The notes under the pieces were generated by a model. The model did no database searches. It was given only the letters and a program-made list of their open reading frames with translations, and had not been told where the DNA came from. This document shows positions 8,558 through 18,699 of a stretch of DNA of 64,000 bases, one piece after another. Within the stretch, counting starts at the first letter, position 1. Each line of letters starts with the position of its first letter. A program made the translations under genes and the position numbers. Source of the DNA: Lachnospiraceae bacterium (GTDB taxonomy: Bacteria; Bacillota; Clostridia; Lachnospirales; Lachnospiraceae); the NCBI GenBank assembly GCA_015056905.1, contig SVFI01000009.1:1-64000 (forward strand). The letters run 5' to 3'.

Positions 8558-11006
8558 TTATTCAAGCAACTTGTATTTCCCTTTCCACTCATATTTGCCA
8601 CCTGAAACAGTCATTTCTTCCATGCCTTCCATCGGCAACAAAACTCTTGCTTTTGCATTTAACGGTATTTCAAGGCTGACGCTGAGTGTTCCGTCGTCCT
8701 GTTTTTCCCAGCCGAGCGTAATTCTTCCGTACACGGAATCATAACATCCTCTTACACTCGTGATTTCTGCACTCTCCGGTACTACCGGGCATATGATAAT
8801 CGGCTCATTTTTAGTCAAATCGAAACGAATTCCGAGCATACTTTCCTGCATCCACTGCGCCACGCTTCCCTCGTTAAAATGGTTAAACGAGTTCATCGCC
8901 GCATCCGCAAATCCTTTTTCTATTGTGTAGGAATCATAACGTTCCCAAATCGTTGTCGCTCCCTGAACCACGCTGTAAAGCCATGACGGGTTTTCCTTAC
9001 AAAGAAGAATCCTATATGCCTCCTCCGACATACCATGTTCCGTCAGCACAGGCAGAAGAATCGGTGTCCCCGCAAAACCGGTCATCACCTTATAATCATT
9101 CTCCTCCACATTCTTCTTAAGCTGCGCAACTATAAGTTGCTCCTGTTTTTTGGTCAGCTTCGAATAACGAAGTATAAAAAGCATCTCCGTCTGAGAAAGA
9201 GGATACTCAATCTCCTCCGTTTTTCTCTCAGAGCCATCCCTGTTCCACGGCATTTTGTAGATATACGTCTCCATAACATAGTTATTGATATCGTCATGCA
9301 ATTTTCGGTATTTCCGCGAAGGAGCATAAATCACCCATCCATCCGATACGTTCATCTCTCTGCGGACAATCCGTCGCCACAAGAGTAAAATTGTTCCTTT
9401 GACTCCACAAAGCATTTTTCCAAAGCCGATCCGCCTGCACGTGGTCCACCGTTACCTCCCCGGCTCCCGGAGCACTGTTACCGATAAACACCCCCTTTAA
9501 ATCATAGAGTGTAATATCCTGATCCGCTTTTAGTGAAAGATATCGGAAACCGGTATAGAAAAACACCGGAGAATAGTTCTCTTTTTCACTGCCTCCGGAA
9601 ATAACCTTTACCTCGGTCATCGCCGAGCGATAATTGGCACGGTACAAGCTTCCCTTCGGTCCGTCGTTTCCGCGCTTCTCATCTCCGCTGTCATTGAGCA
9701 TTTCCGCAAACTGTACGTCAAGCTGCGCCCCCTTCGGCGCATGATATTCTATATGCGGAACACCGGTCATATTCTGCCCAAGGTCAATAATGAGCGTTTC
9801 GCCTTTCTTAAGAGTAATTGGAAACATGTCTTCCGATGCATAGCGGCGGCTGACTTTAACCGCTCCGAAGTCACTTCCGTCTTCTGCTGCTCCTTCATAA
9901 ACATATGCTTCCACAGGAACAGCGTCCCTCTCCGCAATATGCTTCACATTGTATCCATAATAGCTTTTAAATCTACCGAAAAAATCGGTACTTATATGCA
10001 CCGGCTTTATGTCAGAAAGCGGAATCTCCGCTCCATCCGAAATCTGCGCCGTTGACAGTTCCGAGAAATCGTACGTCTCTCCGTTAAAGAAATCAGCAAA
10101 GCGCACAGCAGTATTTTTGCAATAATTCCAATTTTCATCCGAATTTATTATCTGTCTGGAACCATCCTCATATTCCAGAACAATCTGACAAACAAACGCC
10201 GGGCGGTTATAACTGTATGTCCCGAATCCGTTTCTTCCACACCACCAACCGGTACCGACCATGGACGCAACTACGTTCGTCTCACCGATATACGATGTAA
10301 TATCATACGTATTGTACAAAAGCGTGTCATCGTAATCCGACCAACCCGGTTTGAGTTCATCATCGCCGATGCGCTGTCCATTCAAATATGCATCATACAT
10401 TCCGAGCGCGCTGCCGTAAAAGGTTGCCTTCCGCAAACTTTTACCCTGCTTGTCAAATGATGTATAAAAAACTGCCTGTCCGTCTCCATAGACATTTTCT
10501 TCCGGAGCCATAGTAATCATCTCTGCCCCCGCAAATACCTCACCGCCAACAAATGCAGTCTCAAAATAAGCCTCCTCTGACAAATGTATTTCTCCTTTTT
10601 TGTCAAAGACAAAAACGTGGTATTCATATCTTTGACCATCTTCCAGCGCCGGTCCGTCGTAAGCTATCCGAATGGTCTCAGAAGAACGTACAATTCCGCT
10701 GTTCCAAATATCTTCTCCCTCTTTTGTAACAACAACACAATATGCTTTCTGCACCACACCCGGTTCCCACGAAAAAGAAATATCGCTATTGTCAATACCA
10801 ACCGGATTTTTCACATAATCTACCCGAAGATTTTGCACAGTATACTCTGCTCCGACCCCATTATCGCTCGTGTCCGAATTTTGCACAAAAGAATTTACCT
10901 GCACCTGCATCTGCATCGTATCGCGCGCGTGCAGAAAAATGAGCAGACAAACTGCCAGCAAGCTAAATATCTGTATGTATTTTTTGAAATTCATCTTATG
11001 TGACAT
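8558..11006 (-). pseudogene. GH78 alpha-L-rhamnosidase, disrupted by internal deletion and frame change
   Basis: The first frame (11006-9294) encodes a signal/anchor segment (FKKYIQIFSLLAVCLLIFLHA), the N-terminal beta-sandwich domains and the start of the catalytic barrel up to DCPQRDERIGWMGDL, then goes out of frame and ends at 9294. A second frame resumes around 9325 at the equivalent of a much later point in the barrel (KYRKLHDDINNYVMETY) and runs to 8558 through GFAGTPILLPVLTEHG and GATTIWERYD. In intact GH78 enzymes these parts are separated by roughly 150-200 residues, so the middle of the barrel has been lost and the join is out of frame. Start chosen at 11006 (AGAGGTTACT before ATG). 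No active enzyme is expected, although a secreted N-terminal fragment could still be made. Confidence 0.85.
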
Positions 11007-11047
11007 AGTAACCTCTTCTGCTCCGTTAAGCTACGGCAGCAAATTCA

Positions 11048-11086
11048 AAAAGCTCTCTCAAATGATTATACATCTGAAAGAGCTTT
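11048..11086 (-). terminator. Terminator of the SleB-type hydrolase gene
   Basis: Stem of AAAGCTCTTTCA with its near-complement (one mismatch) around a loop of about 14 bases, followed on the minus strand by CTTTTTGAATTT. It ends 29 bases after the hydrolase stop. Confidence 0.75.
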
Positions 11087-11115
11087 CTTGTCATCTTTAT
11101 TCAAAATGTTTCTTT

Positions 11116-12207
11116 TTACCAGAATACGTGGTTACCGATTACGATACCCGGTGTGGAACCTGCACGTCTGAAATGTGTTGCACCTCCGACATTGGTCGCT
11201 CCGCTGATCGCCTGCTGTGCCGCCTGCATACATGATGCACTCGGTCCTCTCGCTGCAACTGCTGCCACCTTACCGTTTGTCGCCGGAGGGAACTGTCCTC
11301 TTGCGTAGATAACTTCGCTGACAGTATTCGGATAACCGCCGCTTCTGACACGGTTCATAACAACCGCTCCGACTGCGAGTTTTCCTTCGTACGGCTCACT
11401 TCCCGCCTCACACTGAATGAGCGCTGCAAGCAATGTCACATCATTGACTCCGACTGCAACTGCACCTCTGTTTTCGGAAAGTTTTGCTTTCGCCTTCTCA
11501 GCTTCTTCTTTCTTAATCTGCTCGTTCGTCTTGCCTTTATCGACACAGAACTCAACTTCTACATATTCTGCAGAAACATATCCGACAGTGTCCTTGTCAA
11601 ATTGAACAGCCACCCAGTCACCCAAATCTTCCGTTGCAACAATGGTCTTATTTAATTCTAAAAGTCCATAAACTCCTGCGTCTTCACTCGCTTCCTTACG
11701 AACACGAAGCGCATCTGTTTTTACCGTTGCCTTCAACGTTCCCACTTCCTGCCAAAGCGCTTTGGCTTCCTCGCCAAACAGCAGGTATTCATCTTTGGCC
11801 CATCCTTTGAGCTCTCCGCTTTCCAAGTAAGTCCATCCGTCCTTGCGGTCTAAAATCACACCACCGCAATTCTTGTACATTTTGCCGACTGCCTCGGCCT
11901 CTTCATCTGCTTCTTCTCTGACATTTACGGAATCTTTGACATTCGCCATTACAATTTCCGGTTCTGCTTCCTGAAGAACAGTTTCCTCCTCTGTATCCTG
12001 TGGCTCTTCTCCGGCTGTTTTTGCTTCTACAAGCTTCATAATCTCTTCAAGCTCAATATCCGCATGAATAATCTCCCCTGCGCCGGCGTGCAAATTCACA
12101 CCCGAAAGCCCATCGTCTGCAAAGACTGTCATGCTGATCGCCATACACATAACTACTGTAAGAACAACCGACATTCCCCTTTTCAGATTCTTTAATAGCT
12201 GGTTCAT
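11116..12207 (-). CDS. Secreted SH3-domain cell-wall hydrolase (SleB/CwlJ type)
   Basis: A 363-residue exported protein. Signal peptide MNQLLKNLKRGMSVVLTVVM ending near FADDG, an acidic linker, two bacterial SH3 domains (about residues 85-140, VKDSVNVREEADEEAEAVGK, and about 155-215, TDALRVRKEASEDAG), and a C-terminal Hydrolase_2 domain starting LLAALIQCEAGSEPYEGKLA with AVVMNRVRSGGYPNTVSEVI. The catalytic glutamate is in CEAGSEPYEGK. It should cleave peptidoglycan outside the membrane, either in vegetative wall turnover or in spore germination. Start at 12207 because GGGAGGAAGT lies just before it; the ATG at 12219 sits on that ribosome site. Confidence 0.92.
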   Translation of the reverse strand: MNQLLKNLKRGMSVVLTVVMCMAISMTVFADDGLSGVNLHAGAGEIIHADIELEEIMKLVEAKTAGEEPQDTEEETVLQEAEPEIVMANVKDSVNVREEADEEAEAVGKMYKNCGGVILDRKDGWTYLESGELKGWAKDEYLLFGEEAKALWQEVGTLKATVKTDALRVRKEASEDAGVYGLLELNKTIVATEDLGDWVAVQFDKDTVGYVSAEYVEVEFCVDKGKTNEQIKKEEAEKAKAKLSENRGAVAVGVNDVTLLAALIQCEAGSEPYEGKLAVGAVVMNRVRSGGYPNTVSEVIYARGQFPPATNGKVAAVAARGPSASCMQAAQQAISGATNVGGATHFRRAGSTPGIVIGNHVFW

Positions 12208-12335
12208 ACTTCCTCCCATGCAACCGAAATTTTTAAGTTTTTCATAATTATCGGTTACATTTTTATTGCAATTATTACGAAAATGTTAACTGCTACTCGG
12301 GATATCATATCAGAATGTCAGCTAAATGTCAAATT

Positions 12336-13130
12336 CTACATATTTTTAGACTTCTCGACACAGGCTTTCTGTGCTTCAATCACAGCAGAACGGAAGCCTT
12401 TTTCTTCCAAAACTCTGACCGCTTCAATCGTTGTTCCGCCCGGTGAACATACCATATCTTTCAGTGCTCCCGGATGCATTTTGGAATCTAAAACCATCTT
12501 CGCACTTCCGTAAACAGCCTGTGCCGCAAACTCATACGCCTGCGGTCTCGGCATTCCGTCTGCGACCGCTGCATCCGCCATTGCCTCAATCATCATAAAC
12601 ACATAAGCCGGTGAACTTCCGCTAACTCCAACCACGGTATCCATCAAATTTTCCGGTACCATATGTGCTTTACCAAAGCTGTTCAAAAGAGCCATAACCT
12701 GCATCATTTCCTGTTCTGAAACAAGGTTGTTTGCACAGACACCCGTACAACCTGCACCGACCAGTGCAGGTGTATTCGGCATACATCTGACAACCTTTTT
12801 GCCGCCGCCAAACAACCCGTCAAGCCATGCAATGGTTTTACCCGGAGCGATAGAGATAATGACTGCGTCTTTTTTTACGCAAGATGCAATCTCTTTGATG
12901 ACCGGCTCATAAATCTGCGGTTTGATTGCAAGAAACAAAATGTCTGCCTGCTCTGCCACCAGCATATTGTTCGGCGCTGCTTTGACTTTCATCATCTCAA
13001 CAGCCTTCTGTACCGCCATCTGCGCTTTGTCCGTCACAATAATATCATCCGGCTTGACATTTCCCTGTTTTAAAATTCCGCCGAGAATGGCAGAACCCAT
13101 ATTTCCGAGTCCGATAAATCCAATTTTCAT
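12336..13130 (-). CDS. proC: Pyrroline-5-carboxylate reductase
   Basis: Last step of proline synthesis, NAD(P)H-dependent reduction of pyrroline-5-carboxylate. The 264-residue length is typical. The Rossmann motif GFIGLGNMGSAILGG is at the N-terminus, CMPNTPALVGAGCTGV in the middle, and the C-terminal dimerisation signature around MVCSPGGTTIEAVRVLEEKG. Ribosome site AAGGAGATGTAAT. It lies 15 bases after the RNA methyltransferase gene and is probably cotranscribed with it. Confidence 0.97.
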   Translation of the reverse strand: MKIGFIGLGNMGSAILGGILKQGNVKPDDIIVTDKAQMAVQKAVEMMKVKAAPNNMLVAEQADILFLAIKPQIYEPVIKEIASCVKKDAVIISIAPGKTIAWLDGLFGGGKKVVRCMPNTPALVGAGCTGVCANNLVSEQEMMQVMALLNSFGKAHMVPENLMDTVVGVSGSSPAYVFMMIEAMADAAVADGMPRPQAYEFAAQAVYGSAKMVLDSKMHPGALKDMVCSPGGTTIEAVRVLEEKGFRSAVIEAQKACVEKSKNM

Positions 13131-13145
13131 ATTACATCTCCTTTT

Positions 13146-13949
13146 TTATTTTTCGCCCACATGGCGTCCTCGTTTCTGCCGATATGCTTCATACATAAGA
13201 ATGGAAGCGGAAATCGCTGCGTTAAGCGACTCGACCTGTCCCTCCATCGGGATTTTAAGTCTGTGTTCCGCAAGTGCGGAAACCTCATCGGAAAGCCCAT
13301 TCCCTTCGTTTCCTATCAAGAGAGCTGTCTGTCCGCTGAAAAAACATTCGTCGTAATATCGGTCGCCTTGAAGATGGGCTGCATAGGTATGAACCCCTCT
13401 TTTGCGCAACAATCGGAGTGCTGCCGGGAGGTCATCCACATAGCAGAACGGTACGCGGTAAATCGAACCCATCGTGGAACGTATTACCTTCGGATTATAA
13501 ATATCCACGGTTCCGCTGCTCATGATAATACCGGCAATACCCGCACCCTCTCCTGTACGAAGCATTGTCCCCAGATTCCCCGGATCCTGAATATCCTCCA
13601 GCACAAGAAATGTACCTTCCTTTTGTTGTAGCATATACTCCAGATTGTGGTCCATTTTCTCAAGTACACACAAAATACCCTGCGGCGTCACCGTATCACT
13701 CATCTTTGCAAATACTTCGTCTTTTACCGCCTCAAAGGGCAGTCCGACTTCTTTTTCCAAAAAGATACGGTTCTCTTCCTTCATCAGGAAGTTTTCAGAC
13801 ACATACAGTTCCCTGATGCGGTCCTTTGGTGCCTCACGCACCATACGGATTCCCTCCACAACAAAAACACCCTGTTCTTTTCTTGATCTTGTTTTTTTGA
13901 TGAGCGAAATGATATTTTTCACTCTGCTGTTTGCAACTGATGTAATCAT
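13146..13949 (-). CDS. TrmH/SpoU-family RNA 2'-O-methyltransferase
   Basis: Methylates ribose 2'-OH of rRNA or tRNA with S-adenosylmethionine. In 267 residues there is an N-terminal substrate-binding domain (VANSRVKNIISLIKKTRSRK onward) and a C-terminal SPOUT knot with its three motifs: LEDIQDPGNLGTMLRT, LLIGNEGNGLSDEV and IPMEGQVESLNAAISASI. The target nucleotide cannot be read from the sequence; the domain layout resembles YsgA/RlmB-like enzymes. Ribosome site GGCGGGGAATT before the ATG at 13949. Confidence 0.93.
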   Translation of the reverse strand: MITSVANSRVKNIISLIKKTRSRKEQGVFVVEGIRMVREAPKDRIRELYVSENFLMKEENRIFLEKEVGLPFEAVKDEVFAKMSDTVTPQGILCVLEKMDHNLEYMLQQKEGTFLVLEDIQDPGNLGTMLRTGEGAGIAGIIMSSGTVDIYNPKVIRSTMGSIYRVPFCYVDDLPAALRLLRKRGVHTYAAHLQGDRYYDECFFSGQTALLIGNEGNGLSDEVSALAEHRLKIPMEGQVESLNAAISASILMYEAYRQKRGRHVGEK

Positions 13950-13970
13950 AATTCCCCGCCTATGTAAGCA

Positions 13971-14004
13971 ACTGCCTGCTATTGATTCCTCAATACCAGG
14001 CAGT
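13971..14004 (-). other. Hairpin between pfkA and the RNA methyltransferase gene
   Basis: 15-base stem with one mismatch (ACTGCCTGCTATTGA with 13990-14004) and a 4-base loop. There is no T-run after it on the minus strand, so it is not a standard terminator; it may stabilise or partially terminate the pfkA message. The plus-strand side has only a short T-rich stretch. Confidence 0.55.
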
Positions 14005-14040
14005 GCGATTTTCTTATGAAAGCTGTTTTATAACGCCGGA

Positions 14041-15015
14041 TTAACGTGAAAGAAGCCGGCTGACACTGTATTCATATTCATCAATATCTTTCTGCATAGC
14101 AAGTGCTTCGTCAATATCAAAATCGACAAACTCACCTGCCTGATGTGCAACTACACGGTTCGTCTTGCCCTCGCATAGAATGTCCGCCGCATAAGCACCC
14201 ATAATGGACGCATAAAAACGGTCCTTACATGTCGGATTACCGCCTCGCTGCATGTAGCCGAGAATCGTTGCTCTCGTCTCGACGCCCGTGGCCGCCTCAA
14301 TACGTCTTGCCATGGAAGTCGAATGTCCGATACCTTCCGCATTGATAATAATGTGATGCGTTTTTCCGTGCTTACGATTGTTGATGATACTGTTGATAAT
14401 TTCCTGCTCGTTATAATCGTACTTTTCCGGAAGAAGAATATCCTCCGCGCCGTTCGCCACGCCGCACCAAAGTGCAATATAACCGGCATTACGCCCCATT
14501 ACCTCAATAATACTGCATCTTTCGTGAGAAGATGAGGTATCGCGCACCTTATCAATCGCCTGCATCGCCGTATTGATTGCTGTATCAAAACCAATCGTAT
14601 AGTCGGTACATGCAATGTCAAGGTCAATCGTTCCCGGAATACCAATAGTGTTGATACCCTGTTTGGAAAGAGCCTGTGCGCCACGGTAGGAACCGTCACC
14701 GCCGATAACAACAATACCGTCAATGCCATGCTTCCGACAGATTTCAGCACCCTTCTGCTGTCCTTCCTCCGTCACGAACTCCATACATCTGGCTGTTCCG
14801 AGAATCGTTCCTCCACGCTGAATTGTGTCGGATACATCCTTCTTCTGCATATCTATGATTTCTTCATTTAAAAGACCCTGATAGCCTTTTTTGATACCTT
14901 TTACTTTCACTCCGTTGGAGATTGCTTTTCTGACAACCGCACGAATCGCCGCGTTCATTCCCGGCGCATCACCGCCACTTGTCAAAACTCCGATTGTTTT
15001 AATCTCTTTCGCCAC
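14041..15015 (-). CDS. pfkA: ATP-dependent 6-phosphofructokinase
   Basis: Commits fructose-6-phosphate to glycolysis. At 324 residues it matches bacterial PfkA. Seen are LTSGGDAPGMNAAIRAVVR, VVIGGDGSYRGA with the ATP-type glycine after GGD, and PGTIDLDIACTDYTIGFDTA with the catalytic aspartate. The usual PGTIDNDI reads PGTIDLDI here, a clostridial variant. Glycines at both discriminating positions (GGDG and PGTID) favour ATP over pyrophosphate. The start is GTG, with AGGAGGAGAGACAA before it. It lies 82 bases downstream of dnaE, a common dnaE-pfkA pair in Firmicutes. Confidence 0.97.
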   Translation of the reverse strand: MAKEIKTIGVLTSGGDAPGMNAAIRAVVRKAISNGVKVKGIKKGYQGLLNEEIIDMQKKDVSDTIQRGGTILGTARCMEFVTEEGQQKGAEICRKHGIDGIVVIGGDGSYRGAQALSKQGINTIGIPGTIDLDIACTDYTIGFDTAINTAMQAIDKVRDTSSSHERCSIIEVMGRNAGYIALWCGVANGAEDILLPEKYDYNEQEIINSIINNRKHGKTHHIIINAEGIGHSTSMARRIEAATGVETRATILGYMQRGGNPTCKDRFYASIMGAYAADILCEGKTNRVVAHQAGEFVDFDIDEALAMQKDIDEYEYSVSRLLSR

Positions 15016-15097
15016 TTGTCTCTCCTCCTGTTTTGCTGCAACCCTATTGTAGCTTTTTTTGCTTCATATTGCAATCAAAACCTTTACACCCTTAGGG

Positions 15098-18000
15098 TTA
15101 CTTCACGCTAACACTATCCTGTCCGAATTCCCTGCGAAGCAATTCGAGCAGTGTTTCTTCTATATGAATATTACGATTGGCAGGAAGTACTTTTTGTATA
15201 CGCTCTTTTGTGCAAATAATTGCAACACTGTCATTGCCTTCCGAATCCGCAAGAATTGCATCCAGCTTTGACGCCTGCGCAAGATAAGTATCTTTATCTG
15301 CAAAACGAATCGAAAGTCTTCTCGGGACGGAATCAAAAGGATATATCTGCGAGCCAATCAGCTTACCATCCTTCTCATCCTCCACCTGTACGCGGCCTTT
15401 GACAAACACCTTGCTGTCAACGATGAGTTTATCGCTGTTTTTCTCATAGTCGCGCGGGAAGACAACGACTTCCATACTTCCGTACAAATCTTCTATGGTA
15501 AGAAATGCCATCATCTTGTCATTCTTTGTATATTTAACTTTTTTATCCGCCAAAATACCGCCGATGACAACCTCATCGCCATCTCTTACCTTGGTGGAAT
15601 TCGTCTCTTCATCCAAATAAAAATCGGACGTTCTGGCACTGATACGGCACTCGATGAAATCCTTGTACTCCTCAAGCGGATGGCCGCTGATGTAGACACC
15701 GACCACCTCTTTTTCAAACGCAAGAAGAACCTCTTTCGTATATTCACCGACATTCGGAAGCGGAATTTCAAAGGACTCCTTATCATCGTCCTGCGCCAGG
15801 TCAAACAGACTCATCTGTCCCGCCATGTTATTCTTTTTGTCTTTTACAAGGTGCTCGACGAGGCTGACGTAAACGCTCATGAGTTGCTTGCGTGTACCCG
15901 GAATCGAGTCAAACGCACCTGCTTTAATCAGGTTCTCAATAACGCGCTTGTTGACATCATACTCACTGGTACGCGTGATAAAATCTTCCAGCGTCGTGTA
16001 AGAACCTCTATTTTCTCTCTCTTGCACAATCGCTGCAATCACAGGTCGTCCGACACTCTTAAGTGCTGTCAGCGCAAAGCGGATGGCTCCGTCCTGTACC
16101 GAAAATCTCGCCTGACTGCTGTTTACATCCGGCGGAAGAATATCGATTCCCATGGAACGACAGCTCATGATATACTCTGTCACCTTCGTAGAATTATCGA
16201 TGACAGAAGTCATTAGCGCCGCCATAAATTCGACCGGATAATAATATTTCAAATATGCTGTCTGGTAAGAAACAACCGCATAGCAGGCAGCGTGGGATTT
16301 GTTGAACGCATATTTTGCAAAGTCCATCATATCTTCATAAATCTGGTCTGCCACTGCTTCCGGTATACCACGGCTAACACAACCCGGAACCTCTTCCTCT
16401 GTATTTCCGTAGACAAAATTCGCCTTTTCCTTTTCCATAACAGACTGCTTTTTCTTACTCATCGCACGTCGAACAAGATCGCTTCGTCCAAGCGTATAAC
16501 CACCGAGTTCACGCACAATCTGCATAACCTGCTCCTGATATACGATACAGCCGTAAGTCGGCGCTAATATCGGCTCAAGAAGAGGCGTCGAATATGTAAC
16601 TTCGTCCGCATTATTTTTACCTTTGATATATTTCGGAATGAAATCCATCGGTCCCGGACGATACAAAGAAATACCGGCAATGACATCCTCCAGACTCTGC
16701 GGGCGAAGCTCCTTCATAAAGCTCTTCATCCCCGCACTTTCCAGCTGGAACACACCATCCGTCTTTCCGGTTCCTATGAAATCCAGCACGTTTTTGTCGT
16801 TATAGTCAATGGTATCCATATTTAAATCGATGTTCTGACTTTCTTTTACAAGATCAACCGCATCCTTAATCACAGTAAGTGTACGGAGACCTAAAAAGTC
16901 CATCTTAAGGAGTCCGAGTTCTTCGATGGTCGTCATCGTAAACTGCGTTGTAATTGAACCGTCCGAACCTCTGGAGAGCGGAACGAATTCATCTGCCGGT
17001 TTCTGACAAATCACGACGCCGGCTGCGTGCATGGAAGTATGCCTCGGCAAACCTTCCAGCTTCTGACACATATCTATCAGTTCCTTCACCTGCTCATTCG
17101 TATCATATAATGTCTTGAATTCCGGATTAATCTGCAATGCTCTGGCGAGCGTAATGTTGAGCTCGTTCGGAACCATTTTGGCAATCTGGTCCGCAAACGC
17201 ATACGGAAGATCCATCGCTCTTCCCACATCACGGATAACCCCCTTAGCTGCCATCGTACCAAACGTAACAATCTGTACCACTTTGTCTGCACCGTATTTT
17301 TCACGCACATAGTCAATAACTTCCTGTCTGCGTTCGTAGCAGAAGTCAATATCGATATCGGGCATGGATACACGTTCCGGATTCAAGAAACGTTCAAACA
17401 GGAGATTGTATTTAATCGGATCGATGTCCGTGATTTTGAGACAGTAGGATACAATCGCTCCCGCTGCCGAACCACGTCCCGGTCCGACCGGAATACCGTT
17501 TTCTTTTGCATAGTTAATAAAATCCCATACAATCAAGAAATAGTCAACATATCCCATATCCCGGATGGTATTTAACTCATAGTCCAGACGCTCTTTGAGC
17601 GTTCCGTCATCATCCGGATAACGTTCCTTCAAACCATCAAGACATAATTTATTCAAATACGACCACGAATCATACCCTTCCGGTACATCAAAATGCGGGA
17701 GCTTGGTCACTCCAAACTCAATTTCCACATTACAGCGGTCGGCAATTCTCTGTGTGTTTTCAAGAGCCTGCAACGCATATGGAAACAGTTCTTTCATCTG
17801 CTCTTCACTCTTGATGAAATACTGCCCGCCGTCGTATCGCATACGGTTTTCATCCGTCACGACTTTTCCTGTCTGGATACAAAGCAAAATATCATGCGCC
17901 TGTGCATCTTCTTCCCTCGTATAATGCACGTCATTTGTAGCAACGAGCGGAATCTGAAGTTCCTTACTTATGCGCAGGAGCGCCTGATTGACCGTCTGCT

Positions 18001-18547
18001 GTTCCGGAATTCCGTGATCCTGAAGTTCGAGAAAATAATTACCTTTTCCAAAACACTCCTCATATTTGAGTGCTGTTTTTTTCGCCTCTTCAATCAGCCC
18101 TTTTTCAATATAACGAGGCACTTCACCCGCAAGACAGGCAGAAAGCGCAATGATACCTTCATGGTATTCCCGAAGCACTTCCATATCGACACGCGGACGA
18201 TAGTAATATCCTTCGGTAAATCCCTTGCTGACAATCTTCATCAGGTTCGCATAACCTGTGTTGTTCTCAGCTAACAAAACGAGATGATGATAGCGTTCTT
18301 CCCCTCCGGTCGTCTCTTTATCAAAGCGGGAATTCGGCGCCACATACACTTCGCATCCGAGAATCGGTTTTACACCCACCTCACGCGCTGCGCGGTAAAA
18401 ATCAATGACACCGTACATTACTCCGTGGTCCGTAATCGCAACCGAATCCATACCGAGTTCTTTCACCCGCTTAACACATTCTTTAATTTTGTTGGAACCG
18501 TCCAACAGGCTGTATTCTGTATGGACGTGGAGATGTGCAAATGCCAT
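15098..18547 (-). CDS. dnaE: DNA polymerase III alpha subunit, DnaE type
   Basis: Replicative or lagging-strand-priming polymerase of the DnaE class. The 1149-residue protein has the N-terminal PHP domain (HLHVHTEYSLLDGSNKIKE), the polymerase palm with GPGRGSAAGAIVSY and the catalytic aspartates in MPDIDIDFCYERR, the helix-hairpin-helix region, and a C-terminal OB fold (VVIGGILADKKVKYTKNDKM). In Firmicutes that also have PolC, DnaE extends primers before hand-over; PolC is not in this window. Ribosome site AAAGGGAAAACAGCC before the ATG. pfkA follows it. Confidence 0.97.
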   Translation of the reverse strand: MAFAHLHVHTEYSLLDGSNKIKECVKRVKELGMDSVAITDHGVMYGVIDFYRAAREVGVKPILGCEVYVAPNSRFDKETTGGEERYHHLVLLAENNTGYANLMKIVSKGFTEGYYYRPRVDMEVLREYHEGIIALSACLAGEVPRYIEKGLIEEAKKTALKYEECFGKGNYFLELQDHGIPEQQTVNQALLRISKELQIPLVATNDVHYTREEDAQAHDILLCIQTGKVVTDENRMRYDGGQYFIKSEEQMKELFPYALQALENTQRIADRCNVEIEFGVTKLPHFDVPEGYDSWSYLNKLCLDGLKERYPDDDGTLKERLDYELNTIRDMGYVDYFLIVWDFINYAKENGIPVGPGRGSAAGAIVSYCLKITDIDPIKYNLLFERFLNPERVSMPDIDIDFCYERRQEVIDYVREKYGADKVVQIVTFGTMAAKGVIRDVGRAMDLPYAFADQIAKMVPNELNITLARALQINPEFKTLYDTNEQVKELIDMCQKLEGLPRHTSMHAAGVVICQKPADEFVPLSRGSDGSITTQFTMTTIEELGLLKMDFLGLRTLTVIKDAVDLVKESQNIDLNMDTIDYNDKNVLDFIGTGKTDGVFQLESAGMKSFMKELRPQSLEDVIAGISLYRPGPMDFIPKYIKGKNNADEVTYSTPLLEPILAPTYGCIVYQEQVMQIVRELGGYTLGRSDLVRRAMSKKKQSVMEKEKANFVYGNTEEEVPGCVSRGIPEAVADQIYEDMMDFAKYAFNKSHAACYAVVSYQTAYLKYYYPVEFMAALMTSVIDNSTKVTEYIMSCRSMGIDILPPDVNSSQARFSVQDGAIRFALTALKSVGRPVIAAIVQERENRGSYTTLEDFITRTSEYDVNKRVIENLIKAGAFDSIPGTRKQLMSVYVSLVEHLVKDKKNNMAGQMSLFDLAQDDDKESFEIPLPNVGEYTKEVLLAFEKEVVGVYISGHPLEEYKDFIECRISARTSDFYLDEETNSTKVRDGDEVVIGGILADKKVKYTKNDKMMAFLTIEDLYGSMEVVVFPRDYEKNSDKLIVDSKVFVKGRVQVEDEKDGKLIGSQIYPFDSVPRRLSIRFADKDTYLAQASKLDAILADSEGNDSVAIICTKERIQKVLPANRNIHIEETLLELLRREFGQDSVSVK

Positions 18548-18635
18548 GGCTGTTTTCCCTTTCGTATTTGTATTTTACAATTTTGTCAAAATCCCGTGAA
18601 CATAAGTATACCACGGAAAAGGGTCAGTACGGAAG

Positions 18636-18663
18636 AAAAAAATCAACCCCCGTATTTCGGGGG
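18636..18663 (-). terminator. Terminator of the BspA-like surface protein gene
   Basis: CCCCCG/CGGGGG stem (18647-18652 with 18658-18663) with a 5-base loop, followed on the minus strand by a T-run at 18642-18636. It ends the 18700-20706 transcript before dnaE. Confidence 0.85.
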
Positions 18664-18699
18664 GGTGATAGTCAAATTTGTAAATGGCACATAAAAACA

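Noticed and set aside
13971-14004. Terminator of pfkA
   Set aside because: The stem is good but no T-run follows on the minus strand, so I list it only as a hairpin.
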